A DNA stretch of 64,000 nucleotides from JAMHWF01 sp048500255 (lineage in GTDB: Bacteria; Pseudomonadota; Gammaproteobacteria; Burkholderiales; Burkholderiaceae_C). Positions within the stretch are counted from its first letter, which is position 1. Every line of letters starts with the position of its first letter. The notes beneath the pieces were generated by a model. The model did not search any database, was not told the DNA's origin, and worked only from the letters and a program-made list of their open reading frames with translations. This document shows positions 54,549 to 63,741 of this stretch, in pieces. The DNA is taken from positions 124,001 to 188,000 of the forward strand of contig JASNYH010000003.1 in the NCBI GenBank assembly GCA_048500255.1, in the 5' to 3' direction. Position numbers and translations under genes: made by a program.

Positions 54549-54625
54549 TGGTCGGGGTGAGAGGATTCGAACCTCCGGCCTCTACGTCCCGAACGTAGCG
54601 CTCTACCAGGCTAAGCTACACCCCG
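54549..54625 (-). tRNA. tRNA-Pro (anticodon CGG)
   Basis: A full 77-nt cloverleaf on the minus strand. The acceptor stem is CGGGGTG/CACCCCG with discriminator A and an encoded CCA. The anticodon stem CTACG/CGTAG closes the loop TTCGGGA (anticodon CGG at 54591-54589), and the T-arm contains GGTTCGAATCC. It reads CCG codons, common in this GC-rich genome. It lies between pilB and ispB. Confidence 0.95.
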
Positions 54626-54674
54626 AATGGTGGCGACCCGGGGGCCGCTCACGACTCGCGTCGGGCCGAGCGGC

Positions 54675-55670
54675 TCAGGAAGAGCGGTCGACCGATCGCG
54701 AACACAATTCTAGCAGAGCCGCCCGGTGCGGCGACTCGGGCACGAGCGCCAGCGCCTGCTGCGCGCGCGCCGCTTCGGCGCGCGCCGCGGCGCGCGTAGC
54801 GTCGAGCGCGCCGGTCCGCCGTACGACATCCACGATCGCCTGCAGACGGGCGACTTCGCCATGCTCGATCGACGAGCGGATGAGGTCGCGCTCGGCTGGC
54901 GTGCCGCGCTGCATGGCCAGCAGCAGCGGCATCGTCGGCTTGCCTTCGCGCAGGTCGTCGCCGACGTTCTTGCCGAGCCGGTTCGAGTCGCCCTCGTAGT
55001 CGAGCAGGTCGTCGACCAGTTGGAAGGCCGTGCCGAGAGAGCGTCCGTAGGCGGCGCATGCCTCTTCGACAGCCTCGGGCACCTCGGCGAGGATCGCGCC
55101 GAGCCGCGCGCTCGCCTCGAACAGCTTGGCCGTCTTGAACCGGATGACGCGCAAGTAGTCTTCGACGGCGATGTCGGGGTCGTGCATGTTCATCAGTTGC
55201 AGGACTTCGCCCTCGGCGATCACGTTCGTCGCGTCGGCCAGGACGTCGAGCACGCGCATGCGGTCCAGCGACACCATCATTTGGAACGCCCGTGAGTAGA
55301 GGAAGTCGCCGACGAGCACGCTCGCCGCGTTGCCGAACATGGCATTCGCCGTCTGGCGCCCGCGTCGCAGCGCCGACTCGTCGACGACGTCGTCGTGCAG
55401 CAGCGTGGCGGTGTGGATGAACTCGACGATGGCGGCCAGCGTATAGCGCTCCGCCCCGCCGAATCCCAGCGCGTTGGCGAACAGCAGCACGAGCCGCGGG
55501 CGTATCCGCTTGCCGCCCGCCTCGATGATGTAGCGCGAGATCTGGTTGACCAGCGCGACGTCCGAGGCCAGCCGACGTTCGATGACGCGATCGACCTGTG
55601 CCATCTCGGCCGCCATCAATTGATCGACCGCGGCGAATGCCGTGGCGGTTGGTGACGACGTAGCTGGCAC
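54675..55670 (-). CDS. ispB: polyprenyl diphosphate synthase (octaprenyl type)
   Basis: An all-helical prenyltransferase of about 331 residues with both Asp-rich motifs: LLHDDVVDE near residue 90 and LVDDLLDYEGD near residue 215, plus GGKRIRPRL. It makes the C40 side chain for ubiquinone. No good ATG precedes the conserved region, so a GTG at 55670 is proposed, 20 bases after a TATAAT at 55703. The reading frame to 55880 would run through that promoter, so it was rejected. It is divergent from rplU, the usual arrangement. Confidence 0.9.
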   Translation of the reverse strand: MPATSSPTATAFAAVDQLMAAEMAQVDRVIERRLASDVALVNQISRYIIEAGGKRIRPRLVLLFANALGFGGAERYTLAAIVEFIHTATLLHDDVVDESALRRGRQTANAMFGNAASVLVGDFLYSRAFQMMVSLDRMRVLDVLADATNVIAEGEVLQLMNMHDPDIAVEDYLRVIRFKTAKLFEASARLGAILAEVPEAVEEACAAYGRSLGTAFQLVDDLLDYEGDSNRLGKNVGDDLREGKPTMPLLLAMQRGTPAERDLIRSSIEHGEVARLQAIVDVVRRTGALDATRAAARAEAARAQQALALVPESPHRAALLELCSRSVDRSS

Positions 55671-55697
55671 GCTGGGACTCGGACGCGAAGACGGCGG

Positions 55698-55703
55698 ATT
55701 ATA
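55698..55703 (-). promoter_or_regulatory. -10 element of ispB
   Basis: A perfect TATAAT on the minus strand in the ispB-rplU divergent gap. The -35 is not clear. It decides in favour of the ispB start at or after 55670. On the other strand TACAAT at 55745-55750 is a candidate rplU -10. Confidence 0.5.
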
Positions 55704-55818
55704 GGAATCTGCCTGGGCATGGCCGGGCACTGCCGCCGAGCTGCTACAATGTCCGGCTTCTCGCGACCGTCGGTCCATCCGGAGGCCCGGCGCGGCGTCG
55801 AACGAAAAGGATACGTCT

Positions 55819-56130
55819 ATGTACGCGGTCATCAGAACCGGCGGCAAGCAATACAAGGTTGCTGCCGGCGAAAAGATCAAGGTCGAGCAACTGGCCGGCG
55901 ATGTCGGATCGCAGGTCGTGATCGATCAGGTGCTCGCCGTCGGCAACGGCGCCGAGCTCAACGTCGGCGCACCAACGGTCGCGGGCGCCACGGTGACGGC
56001 CACCGTCGTCGCGCACGGCCGGCACGACAAGGTGCGCATTTTCAAGATGCGTCGCCGCAAGCACTACCAGAAGCGCCAAGGCCACCGGCAGGGCTATACC
56101 GAGCTCGAGATCAGCGCGGTCAACGCCTGA
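55819..56130 (+). CDS. rplU: 50S ribosomal protein L21 (bL21)
   Basis: A 103-residue L21 with the full signature MYAVIRTGGKQYKVAAGEK and C-terminal KMRRRKHYQKRQGHRQ. It binds 23S rRNA in the large subunit. It heads the rplU-rpmA unit, 25 bp before rpmA. Confidence 0.97.
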   Translation: MYAVIRTGGKQYKVAAGEKIKVEQLAGDVGSQVVIDQVLAVGNGAELNVGAPTVAGATVTATVVAHGRHDKVRIFKMRRRKHYQKRQGHRQGYTELEISAVNA

Positions 56131-56155
56131 GCGGCGCCAGCAAGGAGTCTCCAGA

Positions 56156-56413
56156 ATGGCACAGAAAAAAGGCGGCGGCTCGACTCGCAACGGCCGCGAC
56201 TCGCAACCCAAGATGCTCGGCGTCAAGGTGTTCGGCGGCCAGACGGTGTCGGCCGGATCGATCATCGTGCGCCAGCGCGGCACCAAGTTCCACGCCGGCA
56301 CGAACGTCGGCGTCGGGCGCGATCACTCGCTGTTCGCGCTGATCGACGGCGTCGTCAGCTTCGACACCAAGGGACCGCTGAACAAGCAGACGGCTTCCGT
56401 CACGGCGATCTGA
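56156..56413 (+). CDS. rpmA: 50S ribosomal protein L27 (bL27)
   Basis: An 85-residue L27: MAQKKGGGSTRNGRDSQPK at the N-terminus, which reaches the peptidyl-transferase centre, then GSIIVRQRGTKFHAG. A Rho-independent terminator follows 27 bp after the stop, so ribosomal protein expression is separated from obgE. Confidence 0.97.
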   Translation: MAQKKGGGSTRNGRDSQPKMLGVKVFGGQTVSAGSIIVRQRGTKFHAGTNVGVGRDHSLFALIDGVVSFDTKGPLNKQTASVTAI

Positions 56414-56439
56414 CGGCCGCTGCCGCCGTTCGCCAATGA

Positions 56440-56466
56440 AGCCCCGGCGTGCCGGGGCTTTTGTTT
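56440..56466 (+). terminator. Rho-independent terminator after rpmA
   Basis: AGCCCCGG-CGTG-CCGGGGCT stem-loop (56440-56459) runs straight into TTTTGTTTT. The strong 8-bp GC stem separates rpmA from obgE. Confidence 0.9.
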
Positions 56467-56503
56467 TGGCCGCGGCGGGCTGTCGCTGCTGCACACTCAC
56501 ACC

Positions 56504-57574
56504 ATGAAGTTCGTCGACGAAGTGACGATCGACGTTGCCGCCGGGCACGGAGGCAGCGGATGCGTGAGTTTTCGCCGCGAGAAGTTCATCCCGTTCGGCG
56601 GACCGAACGGCGGCGACGGCGGCCGCGGCGGCAGCGTGTGGGCGGTCGGCGACCGCAACCTCAACACGCTGGTCGACTTCCGCTATGCGCGTCGCTACGA
56701 GGCGCGCAACGGCGAGCCCGGACGCGGCTCCGACCAGTTCGGCGCGGCCGCCGACGACATCGTGCTGCGCATGCCGATCGGCACCATCGTCAGCGATGCC
56801 GACAGCGGCGCTCGGATCGGAGAGCTGCTCGTGTCGGGCGAGAAGCTGCTGCTCGCCAAGGGCGGCGACGGCGGCTTCGGCAACCTCCACTTCAAGAGCA
56901 GCACCAACCGGGCGCCGCGGCAGAAGACGCCCGGCTGGCCGGGCGAGCAACGGCGCCTCAGGCTCGAGCTGCGCGTGCTCGCCGACGTCGGCTTGCTGGG
57001 CATGCCAAACGCCGGCAAATCGACGTTCATCGCCGCGGTGTCGAACGCGCGGCCCAAGGTGGCGGACTATCCGTTCACGACGTTGCACCCGCATCTCGGC
57101 GTCGTTCGCGTCGCGCCGGAGCAGAGCTTCGTCGTCGCCGACATTCCGGGCCTGATCGAAGGCGCCGCCGAAGGCGCGGGGCTCGGCCACCTGTTCCTGC
57201 GTCATTTGCAGCGCACGCGGCTGCTGCTGCACGTCGTCGACATCGCCCCGTTCGACGAGGCGGTCGACCCGGTGCAACAGGCGCGCGCCATCGTCACCGA
57301 GCTGAAGAAGTACGATCCGATGCTGCACGCCAAGCCGCGCTGGCTGGTGCTCAACAAGATCGACGTGCTGCCGCCCGACGAACGCGCCCGCCGCGTCGCC
57401 GACTTCGTGCGGCGACTGCGCTGGAAGGGCCCGGTGTTCGAGATCTCCGCCTTGACTCGCGAAGGCTGCGAGCCGCTGATCCGCGCCATCTACGATGAGG
57501 TGGCGTCGCACTCGCGCGCGCCTCTCGAGGCGCCGGATCCCCGCTTCACGGCCGGAGCCGGCGGCGATGAGTGA
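56504..57574 (+). CDS. obgE: GTPase ObgE/CgtA
   Basis: A 356-residue Obg GTPase. The glycine-rich Obg domain (residues 1-158, FRREKFIPFGGPNGGDGGRG) precedes a G domain with G1 GMPNAGKS near residue 166, G3 DIPGLIEGAAEG and G4 NKID. It acts in late 50S assembly and the stringent response. Its last codons overlap the start of proB by 8 bases. Confidence 0.96.
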   Translation: MKFVDEVTIDVAAGHGGSGCVSFRREKFIPFGGPNGGDGGRGGSVWAVGDRNLNTLVDFRYARRYEARNGEPGRGSDQFGAAADDIVLRMPIGTIVSDADSGARIGELLVSGEKLLLAKGGDGGFGNLHFKSSTNRAPRQKTPGWPGEQRRLRLELRVLADVGLLGMPNAGKSTFIAAVSNARPKVADYPFTTLHPHLGVVRVAPEQSFVVADIPGLIEGAAEGAGLGHLFLRHLQRTRLLLHVVDIAPFDEAVDPVQQARAIVTELKKYDPMLHAKPRWLVLNKIDVLPPDERARRVADFVRRLRWKGPVFEISALTREGCEPLIRAIYDEVASHSRAPLEAPDPRFTAGAGGDE

Positions 57575-58685
57575 CGTGCTGCACAAGGCCCGGCGGATCG
57601 TCGTCAAGGTCGGCTCGAGTCTGGTCACCGACGATGGTCGCGGCATCGATGCCCGGGCCATCGCCAACTGGTGCCGCCAGCTGGCGGCGCTCGCCGGCCA
57701 GGGGCGCGAGATCGTCATGGTGTCCAGCGGCGCCATTGCCGAGGGCATGAAGCGTCTGGGCTGGGCGACGCGGCCGAAGCAGCTGCACGAGCTGCAGGCC
57801 GCCGCCGCCGTAGGCCAGATGGGGCTGGCGCAGACGTACGAGACGCAGCTGCGCTCGTTCGGCCTGGGCAGCGCGCAGGTGCTGCTGACGCATGCCGACC
57901 TCGCCGATCGCGAGCGGTATCTGAATGCCCGCTCGACGCTGCTCACGTTGCTGGCGCTGAAGGTCGTTCCCGTCATCAACGAGAACGACACCGTCGTCAA
58001 CGACGAGATCAAGTTCGGCGACAACGACACGCTGGGTGCTCTGGTCGCCAACCTGATCGAGGCCGACGCATTGGTGATCCTCACCGATCAGCACGGTCTC
58101 TATTCCGAAGATCCGCGCAAGTCGCGCGACGCGCGCCTGATCCGCGAAGCGGTGGCCGGCGACCGTGAGCTCGAGCGCATGGCCGGCGGCGCGGGCAGCG
58201 GCATCGGCAAGGGCGGCATGATCACCAAGGTGCTGGCGGCACGCCGCGCCGCCGGCAGCGGCGCATCGACCATCATCGCATCGGGCCGCGAGCCCGACGT
58301 GCTGATCCGTCTGGCCGCCGGCGAAGCGATCGGCACGCTGCTCGTCGCGCACACGCAAAAGCTCGCGGCGCGCAAGCAGTGGATGGCCGACCACCTGCAG
58401 ACGCGCGGCGCCGTCGTCGTCGACGACGGTGCGGCGACCAAGTTGCGCGACGAGGGCAAGAGCCTGCTGCCGGTCGGCGTGACGGAGGTGAGCGGCGAGT
58501 TCCACCGCGGCGACGTCGTCGCGGTGCGCGACGCGGCGGGTCGCGAGATAGCGCGCGGCATCGCCAACTACTCGAGCGCCGAAGCGCGTCTCATCGCGCG
58601 GCGGTCTTCGACCGACATCGAGCGCGTGCTCGGCTACCCGGGCGAGCCGGAGCTGATCCACCGCGACAACCTCGTCCTCGCGTGA
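57567..58685 (+). CDS. proB: glutamate 5-kinase
   Basis: A 372-residue kinase: N-terminal amino-acid kinase domain (RRIVVKVGSSLVT, VSSGAIAEGMKRLGW, NENDTVVNDEIKFGDND, GSGIGKGGMITK) and a C-terminal PUA domain from about 280. It phosphorylates glutamate in the first step of proline synthesis. The ATG at 57567 overlaps the obgE end by 8 bases. Confidence 0.95.
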   Translation: MSDVLHKARRIVVKVGSSLVTDDGRGIDARAIANWCRQLAALAGQGREIVMVSSGAIAEGMKRLGWATRPKQLHELQAAAAVGQMGLAQTYETQLRSFGLGSAQVLLTHADLADRERYLNARSTLLTLLALKVVPVINENDTVVNDEIKFGDNDTLGALVANLIEADALVILTDQHGLYSEDPRKSRDARLIREAVAGDRELERMAGGAGSGIGKGGMITKVLAARRAAGSGASTIIASGREPDVLIRLAAGEAIGTLLVAHTQKLAARKQWMADHLQTRGAVVVDDGAATKLRDEGKSLLPVGVTEVSGEFHRGDVVAVRDAAGREIARGIANYSSAEARLIARRSSTDIERVLGYPGEPELIHRDNLVLA

Positions 58686-58700
58686 GGCGAGGCGCGCCGA

Positions 58701-59285
58701 TCAGCCGGCGGCGTCGTCGTCCGCGCGCTCGAGCGGGAGGCGCGTCGCGGGCGGTGCGTCGTCGCGCGGATGCGGCCGCATGCCGGCACGCAGATAGCGG
58801 TTGTGATGGTTGGTGCGCGGCAGGTAGCGCGCCAGCTCGTTGAGTGCCATGCGATAGACGTCGCGCTTGAACTCGATGACGACTTCGAGCGGCACCCAGT
58901 ATTCGTTCCAGCGCCAGGCGTCGAACTCGGGGTGATCCGTCGCGCGCAGGTTCATGTCGCTGTCGCGCCCGATCAGCTGCAGCAGATACCAGATCTGCTT
59001 CTGCCCCTTGTAGTGGCCGCGCGCGTCGCGCCGGATGAAGCTGTCGGGCACTTCGTAGCGCAGCCAGTCGCGCGTGCGCGCGAGGATGCGCACGTGCTCG
59101 GGCTGCAACCCCACCTCCTCGCGGAGCTCGCGGTACATCGCCTGCTCGGGCGTCTCGCCGTACTTGATGCCCCCTTGCGGGAACTGCCAGGAGTGGGCGC
59201 GAAGCCTCTTGCCCCAGAACACCTGGTTCTTGTGATTGAGCAGGATGATGCCGACGTTGGGCCGGAAGCCTTCGCGGTCGAGCAT
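58701..59285 (-). CDS. rppH: RNA pyrophosphohydrolase RppH
   Basis: A 194-residue Nudix enzyme: MLDREGFRPNVGIILLN at the start and a Nudix box beginning GGIKYGETPEQAMYRELRE near residue 38, with WLRYEVPDSFIRR later. It removes pyrophosphate from mRNA 5' ends and triggers decay. It is divergent from proS across a 105-bp, AT-richer promoter region, the usual neighbourhood, and convergent with proB (15-bp gap). Confidence 0.95.
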   Translation of the reverse strand: MLDREGFRPNVGIILLNHKNQVFWGKRLRAHSWQFPQGGIKYGETPEQAMYRELREEVGLQPEHVRILARTRDWLRYEVPDSFIRRDARGHYKGQKQIWYLLQLIGRDSDMNLRATDHPEFDAWRWNEYWVPLEVVIEFKRDVYRMALNELARYLPRTNHHNRYLRAGMRPHPRDDAPPATRLPLERADDDAAG

Positions 59286-59390
59286 AATGAATCCCAGATC
59301 TCTCGTTGAATCGATTATTGCATTCGCGCAGTACGTCGTGAGAGTTCTCGATTTCCCGCCCCGCTTCCGCCGCCGCCAGGCCCGCGCTTC

Positions 59391-61136
59391 ATGAAAGCTT
59401 CCCAGTTCTTCGTTTCCACGCTCAAGGAAGCACCCGCCGACGCCGAGATCAAGAGCCATCAGCTGATGCTCCGCGCCGGGCTGATCAAGCGGCTGTCGGC
59501 CGGCATCTATACCTACATGCCGATGGGCCTGCGCGTGATCCGCAAGGTCGAGCGCATCATCCGCGAAGAAATGGACCGCGCCGGCGCCGTCGAGTTGCTG
59601 ATGCCCGTCGTGCAGCCCGCCGAGCTGTGGCAGGAGACGGGCCGCTTCGAGAAGATGGGCGCCGAACTGCTGCGCGTGAAAGATCGCCACGAGCGCGACT
59701 TCGTGATCCAGCCGACGAGCGAGGAAGTCGTCACCGACATTGCGCGCCAGGAGCTGCGCAGCTACCGCCACTTGCCGCGCAGCTTCTATCACATCCAGAC
59801 CAAGTTCCGCGACGAGCGCCGGCCGCGCTTCGGCGTGATGCGCGGGCGCGAGTTCACGATGAAGGACGCCTACTCCTTCGACCGCGACGCCGACGCCGCG
59901 GCGCGCAGCTACCAGGCGATGCACCGCGCCTACTGCGCCATCTTCGACCGCATGGGTCTGAGGTATCGCGCCGTCGCCGCCGACACCGGCGCGATCGGCG
60001 GCGACTTGTCGCACGAGTTCCAGGTCATCGCCGACACCGGCGAGGACGCCATCGTCTACTGCCCGACGAGCGACTACGCCGCCAACATCGAGCTTGCCGA
60101 AGCGCTCGCGCCCGCCGAGCCGCGCGCCGCACCGAGCGCGCCGCTGGCCAAGGTGCCGACGCCCGGCAAGAGCACCTGCGCCGATGTCGCGCAACTGCTC
60201 GGGCTGCGGCTGGCGCGCACCGTCAAGTCGCTCGTGCTCGCCACCGACGAGACGAACGACGCCGGCGACGTCGTGCGCAGCACGGTCTGGCTGCTGCTGG
60301 TGCGCGGCGACCACGACCTCAACGAAGTCAAGGCCGGCAAGCTGCCCGGGTTGAAGAACGGCTTTCGCTTCGCGACGGCGGCCGAGATCGAGGACCATTT
60401 CGGCTGCAAGCCGGGTTACCTCGGCCCCGTCGGCACGCGGCGCCCGGTGCAGGTCGTCGCCGACCGCAGCGTCGCCGTGATGAGCGACTTCGTGTGCGGC
60501 GCCAACGAGGCCGACGCCCACCTGACGGGCGTCAACTGGGGCCGCGACCTGCCTGAGCCGGCGTTGGTCGCCGACCTGCGTAACGTCGTCGAGGGTGATC
60601 CGTCGCCCGATGGCCGCGGCGTGCTGGCGCTGCAACGCGGCATCGAGGTGGGTCACATCTTCTATCTCGGCACCAAGTACAGCGCCGCGATGCAGGCCAC
60701 CTACCTCGACGAGGGCGGCAAGCCGCGCCTGCTCGAGATGGGCTGCTATGGCATCGGCGTCACGCGCATCCTCGGCGCCGCCATCGAGCAGGGGCACGAT
60801 GAGCGCGGCATCCTGTGGCCCGACGCGATTGCGCCGTTCACCGTCGTCGTGTGCCCGATCGGCTACGACCGCTCGGCCGACGTGAAGGCCGAGGCCGACG
60901 CGCTGCACCGCGAGCTGCTCGACGCCGGCATCGACGTTGTGCTCGACGATCGCGGCGAGCGCCCGGGCGTCATGTTCGCCGACTGGGAGCTGATCGGCGT
61001 GCCGCATCGCGTCGTCGTCTCCGATCGCGGCCTGAAGGAAGGGCGCCTCGAGTACCAGCATCGCCGCGACGCCGCGGCGACGCCGCTCGCCGCGAGCGAC
61101 GCGCTGTCGTTGCTGAAGGAGCGCCTCGCCGCATGA
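59391..61136 (+). CDS. proS: prolyl-tRNA synthetase (bacterial type, with editing insertion)
   Basis: A 581-residue class II synthetase, full length. Motif 2 is around FRDERRPRFGVMRGREF (residue 136). A YbaK-like editing insertion lies at about 240-390 (KSLVLATDETN, GFRFATAAEIEDHFG). Motif 3 is in LEMGCYGIGVTRILGA, and an anticodon-binding domain forms the C-terminus. It charges tRNA-Pro and clears mischarged Ala-tRNA. It overlaps the transglycosylase gene by ATGA. Confidence 0.96.
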   Translation: MKASQFFVSTLKEAPADAEIKSHQLMLRAGLIKRLSAGIYTYMPMGLRVIRKVERIIREEMDRAGAVELLMPVVQPAELWQETGRFEKMGAELLRVKDRHERDFVIQPTSEEVVTDIARQELRSYRHLPRSFYHIQTKFRDERRPRFGVMRGREFTMKDAYSFDRDADAAARSYQAMHRAYCAIFDRMGLRYRAVAADTGAIGGDLSHEFQVIADTGEDAIVYCPTSDYAANIELAEALAPAEPRAAPSAPLAKVPTPGKSTCADVAQLLGLRLARTVKSLVLATDETNDAGDVVRSTVWLLLVRGDHDLNEVKAGKLPGLKNGFRFATAAEIEDHFGCKPGYLGPVGTRRPVQVVADRSVAVMSDFVCGANEADAHLTGVNWGRDLPEPALVADLRNVVEGDPSPDGRGVLALQRGIEVGHIFYLGTKYSAAMQATYLDEGGKPRLLEMGCYGIGVTRILGAAIEQGHDERGILWPDAIAPFTVVVCPIGYDRSADVKAEADALHRELLDAGIDVVLDDRGERPGVMFADWELIGVPHRVVVSDRGLKEGRLEYQHRRDAAATPLAASDALSLLKERLAA

Positions 61137-61798
61137 CGGCGCCGCTCCGAGCGCCGGCCGCCGCGCGACGGCGGCTGCTCGCCGGGCTTTTCGGCGGCGC
61201 GGCGCTGGCCGGACTGGCGCCGCCGTCGGCGCGTGCCGGTGCGCAGATCGAGGAGCCGCTGGCCGACGCCGTGCGCACGGCGCTCGCCGCCGCCGTCGCC
61301 GACGACTTGCCGCCCAAGCCGACCTTCGACTCGATCGACAAGCGGCTCGACTATCTCAAGTGGCTCGGCGCGATGAGCGAGCGGCTCAAGAAGCGCAAGG
61401 CCGACGGCGTGACGCGCCTCGAGTTCCTCGAGGCCGTGTGGTACGAGAGCCGTCGCGCCGGCCTCGAGACGGCGCTCGTGCTCGGGCTGATCCAGGTCGA
61501 GAGCGGCTTTCGCAAGTACGCCATCAGCCGCGCCGGCGCGCGCGGCTACATGCAGGTGATGCCGTTCTGGGCGCGTCTGATCGGCGACGGCGATCCGGCG
61601 CGGCTGTTCCACCTGCAGACCAACCTGCGCTTCGGCTGCGTCATCCTGCGCCACTACCTCGACATCGAGCGCAGCGACCTCTATCTGGCGCTCGGCCGCT
61701 ACAACGGCAGCCGCGGCCGAGCCGAATATCCGAACGCCGTGTTCGGCGCGCGCCGCCAGTGGCTAGCGCCGCCGCCCGACGCGCAGGCGCGAAGCTGA
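61133..61798 (+). CDS. lytic transglycosylase (SLT domain)
   Basis: A 221-residue exported protein with a signal that looks Tat-like (ARRRLLAGLFGGAALAGLA). The SLT fold has catalytic Glu in LGLIQVESGFRKYAIS near residue 122, then GARGYMQVMPFW and a final GRYNGSRG. It cleaves peptidoglycan in the periplasm. It starts within the proS stop, and this proS-transglycosylase pairing recurs in betaproteobacteria. It converges with grxD. Confidence 0.88.
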   Translation: MTAPLRAPAAARRRLLAGLFGGAALAGLAPPSARAGAQIEEPLADAVRTALAAAVADDLPPKPTFDSIDKRLDYLKWLGAMSERLKKRKADGVTRLEFLEAVWYESRRAGLETALVLGLIQVESGFRKYAISRAGARGYMQVMPFWARLIGDGDPARLFHLQTNLRFGCVILRHYLDIERSDLYLALGRYNGSRGRAEYPNAVFGARRQWLAPPPDAQARS

Positions 61799-61824
61799 GG
61801 CCTGGGCGCCATCACAGATCCCGC

Positions 61825-62136
61825 TCAGGCCTTGAGCGCCTGCTGCAGTTCGCCCGCCTCGTACATCTCCATCATGATGTCGGAGCCGCCGACGAATTCG
61901 CCGTTCACGTACAGCTGCGGAATCGTCGGCCAGTTGGCGTACTGCTTGATGCCCTGGCGGATGCCTTCGTCCTCGAGCACGTTGACCGTCGTCAGGTCGG
62001 TCACGTCGCAGGCCTTGAGGATCTGCATCGCGCGGCCCGAGAAGCCGCACATCGGGAACTGGGCCGTGCCCTTCATGAAGAGCACGATGCGATGGTTCTT
62101 GACGAGGTCGTCGATGCGTTTCTGAACGTCGTCCAT
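61825..62136 (-). CDS. grxD: monothiol glutaredoxin Grx4
   Basis: A 103-residue CGFS-type glutaredoxin: LFMKGTAQFPMCGFSGRAMQ with a single active-site Cys, then NWPTIPQLYVNGEFVGGSD. It carries Fe-S clusters together with BolA-type partners. It belongs to the conserved prfA-prmC-grxD order, here interrupted by the membrane-barrel gene at 62238. Confidence 0.95.
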   Translation of the reverse strand: MDDVQKRIDDLVKNHRIVLFMKGTAQFPMCGFSGRAMQILKACDVTDLTTVNVLEDEGIRQGIKQYANWPTIPQLYVNGEFVGGSDIMMEMYEAGELQQALKA

Positions 62137-62237
62137 GGTGTTGCGAATCGCTGGTGATGGCTGGATGGGAACGCTAGCTTAACGGCATCACGCGCCGGCG
62201 GCCGGCGCTGCCGCCAAGCCCCCGCGCCACCGGGTGG

Positions 62238-62834
62238 CTAGAAGGAATAGGAGACGCCGAGTTGCAGCACCGGCATCAGCCGCAGGTCGCGCACGACGTC
62301 GTCGAGGCGCTGCGTCGCGCCGGCGGCCTGGCCGAGGCGCACGCGCGAGCCGACGGCCATCAGGCCCAGATCGGCCGAGAAACCCCAGCCGCCGCTCAGG
62401 CTCAGCGCTGAGTAGCCGACGCCGGCATACGGCACCGTGCCGTCGAGCGCGGCTTCGGCCGACCCCGGCGCGCCGGCGTGGCGGCGTCCGACGTTGGCCG
62501 CACCGCCGGCCGGCAGCGCCCACGCGCCCGAGGCTTGGCCGAGCAGCACGCCGCTGGTGGCGCGAAAGCCGCCGCTGCTGCGCTCGCTGAACGGTGCGCT
62601 CAGGAAGTAGTAGTCGCCCATCACGCCGAGGCTGCGCAGTCGCAGGCCGGCCGACGCGCCGTCGCCGACCTCGTTGCGCCACGCCAGGGCATCGGTGTGG
62701 ATCGACAGCCGCGCCTGCCAGCGCGGCCAGGGTGCGTCGCGGTCCACGGCCAGGCCGTCGACGGCATGGGCGCTGCTGCCGAGCGCGGCAAGCGCGAGAA
62801 CCCAGGCGACCGAACGTGCGACGGCGTACCGCAT
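62238..62834 (-). CDS. probable outer-membrane beta-barrel protein
   Basis: A 198-residue protein with a signal peptide (SVAWVLALAALGSSAHA, cut before VDGLAVD), then alternating strands rich in Gly, aromatic and small residues (SLGVMGDYYFLSAPF, GVGYSALSLSGGWGFSADLGL), ending in VSYSF, the terminal Phe typical of outer-membrane barrels. I cannot name the family. The start was set at the ATG 62834 because it begins the signal peptide. It lies between prmC and grxD, where this genus-level insertion splits a usual gene pair. Confidence 0.65.
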   Translation of the reverse strand: MRYAVARSVAWVLALAALGSSAHAVDGLAVDRDAPWPRWQARLSIHTDALAWRNEVGDGASAGLRLRSLGVMGDYYFLSAPFSERSSGGFRATSGVLLGQASGAWALPAGGAANVGRRHAGAPGSAEAALDGTVPYAGVGYSALSLSGGWGFSADLGLMAVGSRVRLGQAAGATQRLDDVVRDLRLMPVLQLGVSYSF

Positions 62835-62868
62835 GACGACCTCCAACGACGACTCTGTGGGAGGCATG

Positions 62869-63741
62869 CTACGCCGCACGCCTGTCCTTGTCGCGAGCGT
62901 GGAACCCTTCAGGCGCGGGGCCTGCGTCGACGCGGCCTGCCGTGCAGCGCGGCAGGCCGGCGAGGTCGGTGCGCGTCGCGATGTCGCGACAGTGGTGCTC
63001 GCGCATCAGCTGCTGCACGGCGCCGGCCTGGTCGTGGCCGTGCTCGACGATCAGCCAGCCGCCGGCGCGCAGGTGCTGCGGCGCATCGGCCACGATGCGG
63101 CGCAAGTCGTCGAGGCCGTCGGGGCCCGCCGTCAGTGCGCGTCGCGGCTCGTGGCGCAGCGCCTCGAGATGCGGGTCGCCTTCGGCGACGTAGGGCGGGT
63201 TCGACACGACAAGATCGAAGCGGCGCCCGGCCAGCGCCGCGTACCAGTCGGCGGCCAGCCATTCGACCGTCAGGCCGAGGCGCTCGCCGTTGGCGCGCGC
63301 GACGGCCAGCGCCGGCGCGCTGGCGTCGACCGCCGTGACGCGGGCCTGCGGCCAGCCGTGCGCGACGGCCAGCGCGACGGCGCCGCTGCCGGTGCCGAGG
63401 TCGAGCACCGCCGGTGCCGCGCCGAGCCCCGGCAGCAGCTCGAGCGCCCATTCGACGAGCAGTTCCGTCTCGGGCCGCGGCACCAGCACGTCGGGTGTGA
63501 CGCGCAACGCCAACGCGTGGAACGCCTTCTCGCCGACGAGGTAGGCCAGCGGCTCGCCGGCGGCGCGCCGCTGCAGCAGCGCGTCGATGCGGCGCCAGTC
63601 GGCGTCGGTGAGCTGCGCGTCGTCGTGCGCGATGAGCCAGGCGGGGGCGCGGCCGAGCACGTGCGCGAGCAGCCGCCGCGCGTCGAGCCGTTCGACGCCC
63701 AGCGCCTGCGCATGCCGCAGTGTCTGCGCGACGTTGCGCAT
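62869..63741 (-). CDS. prmC: peptide chain release factor N5-glutamine methyltransferase PrmC
   Basis: A 290-residue methyltransferase: helical N-terminal domain, SAM-binding VLDLGTGSGAVALAVA near residue 113 and catalytic NPPYVAEGD near residue 183. It methylates the GGQ glutamine of release factors RF1 and RF2. Its ATG immediately follows the prfA stop, so enzyme and substrate are co-expressed. The C-terminal tail beyond about 260 is longer and Arg-rich. Confidence 0.95.
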   Translation of the reverse strand: MRNVAQTLRHAQALGVERLDARRLLAHVLGRAPAWLIAHDDAQLTDADWRRIDALLQRRAAGEPLAYLVGEKAFHALALRVTPDVLVPRPETELLVEWALELLPGLGAAPAVLDLGTGSGAVALAVAHGWPQARVTAVDASAPALAVARANGERLGLTVEWLAADWYAALAGRRFDLVVSNPPYVAEGDPHLEALRHEPRRALTAGPDGLDDLRRIVADAPQHLRAGGWLIVEHGHDQAGAVQQLMREHHCRDIATRTDLAGLPRCTAGRVDAGPAPEGFHARDKDRRAA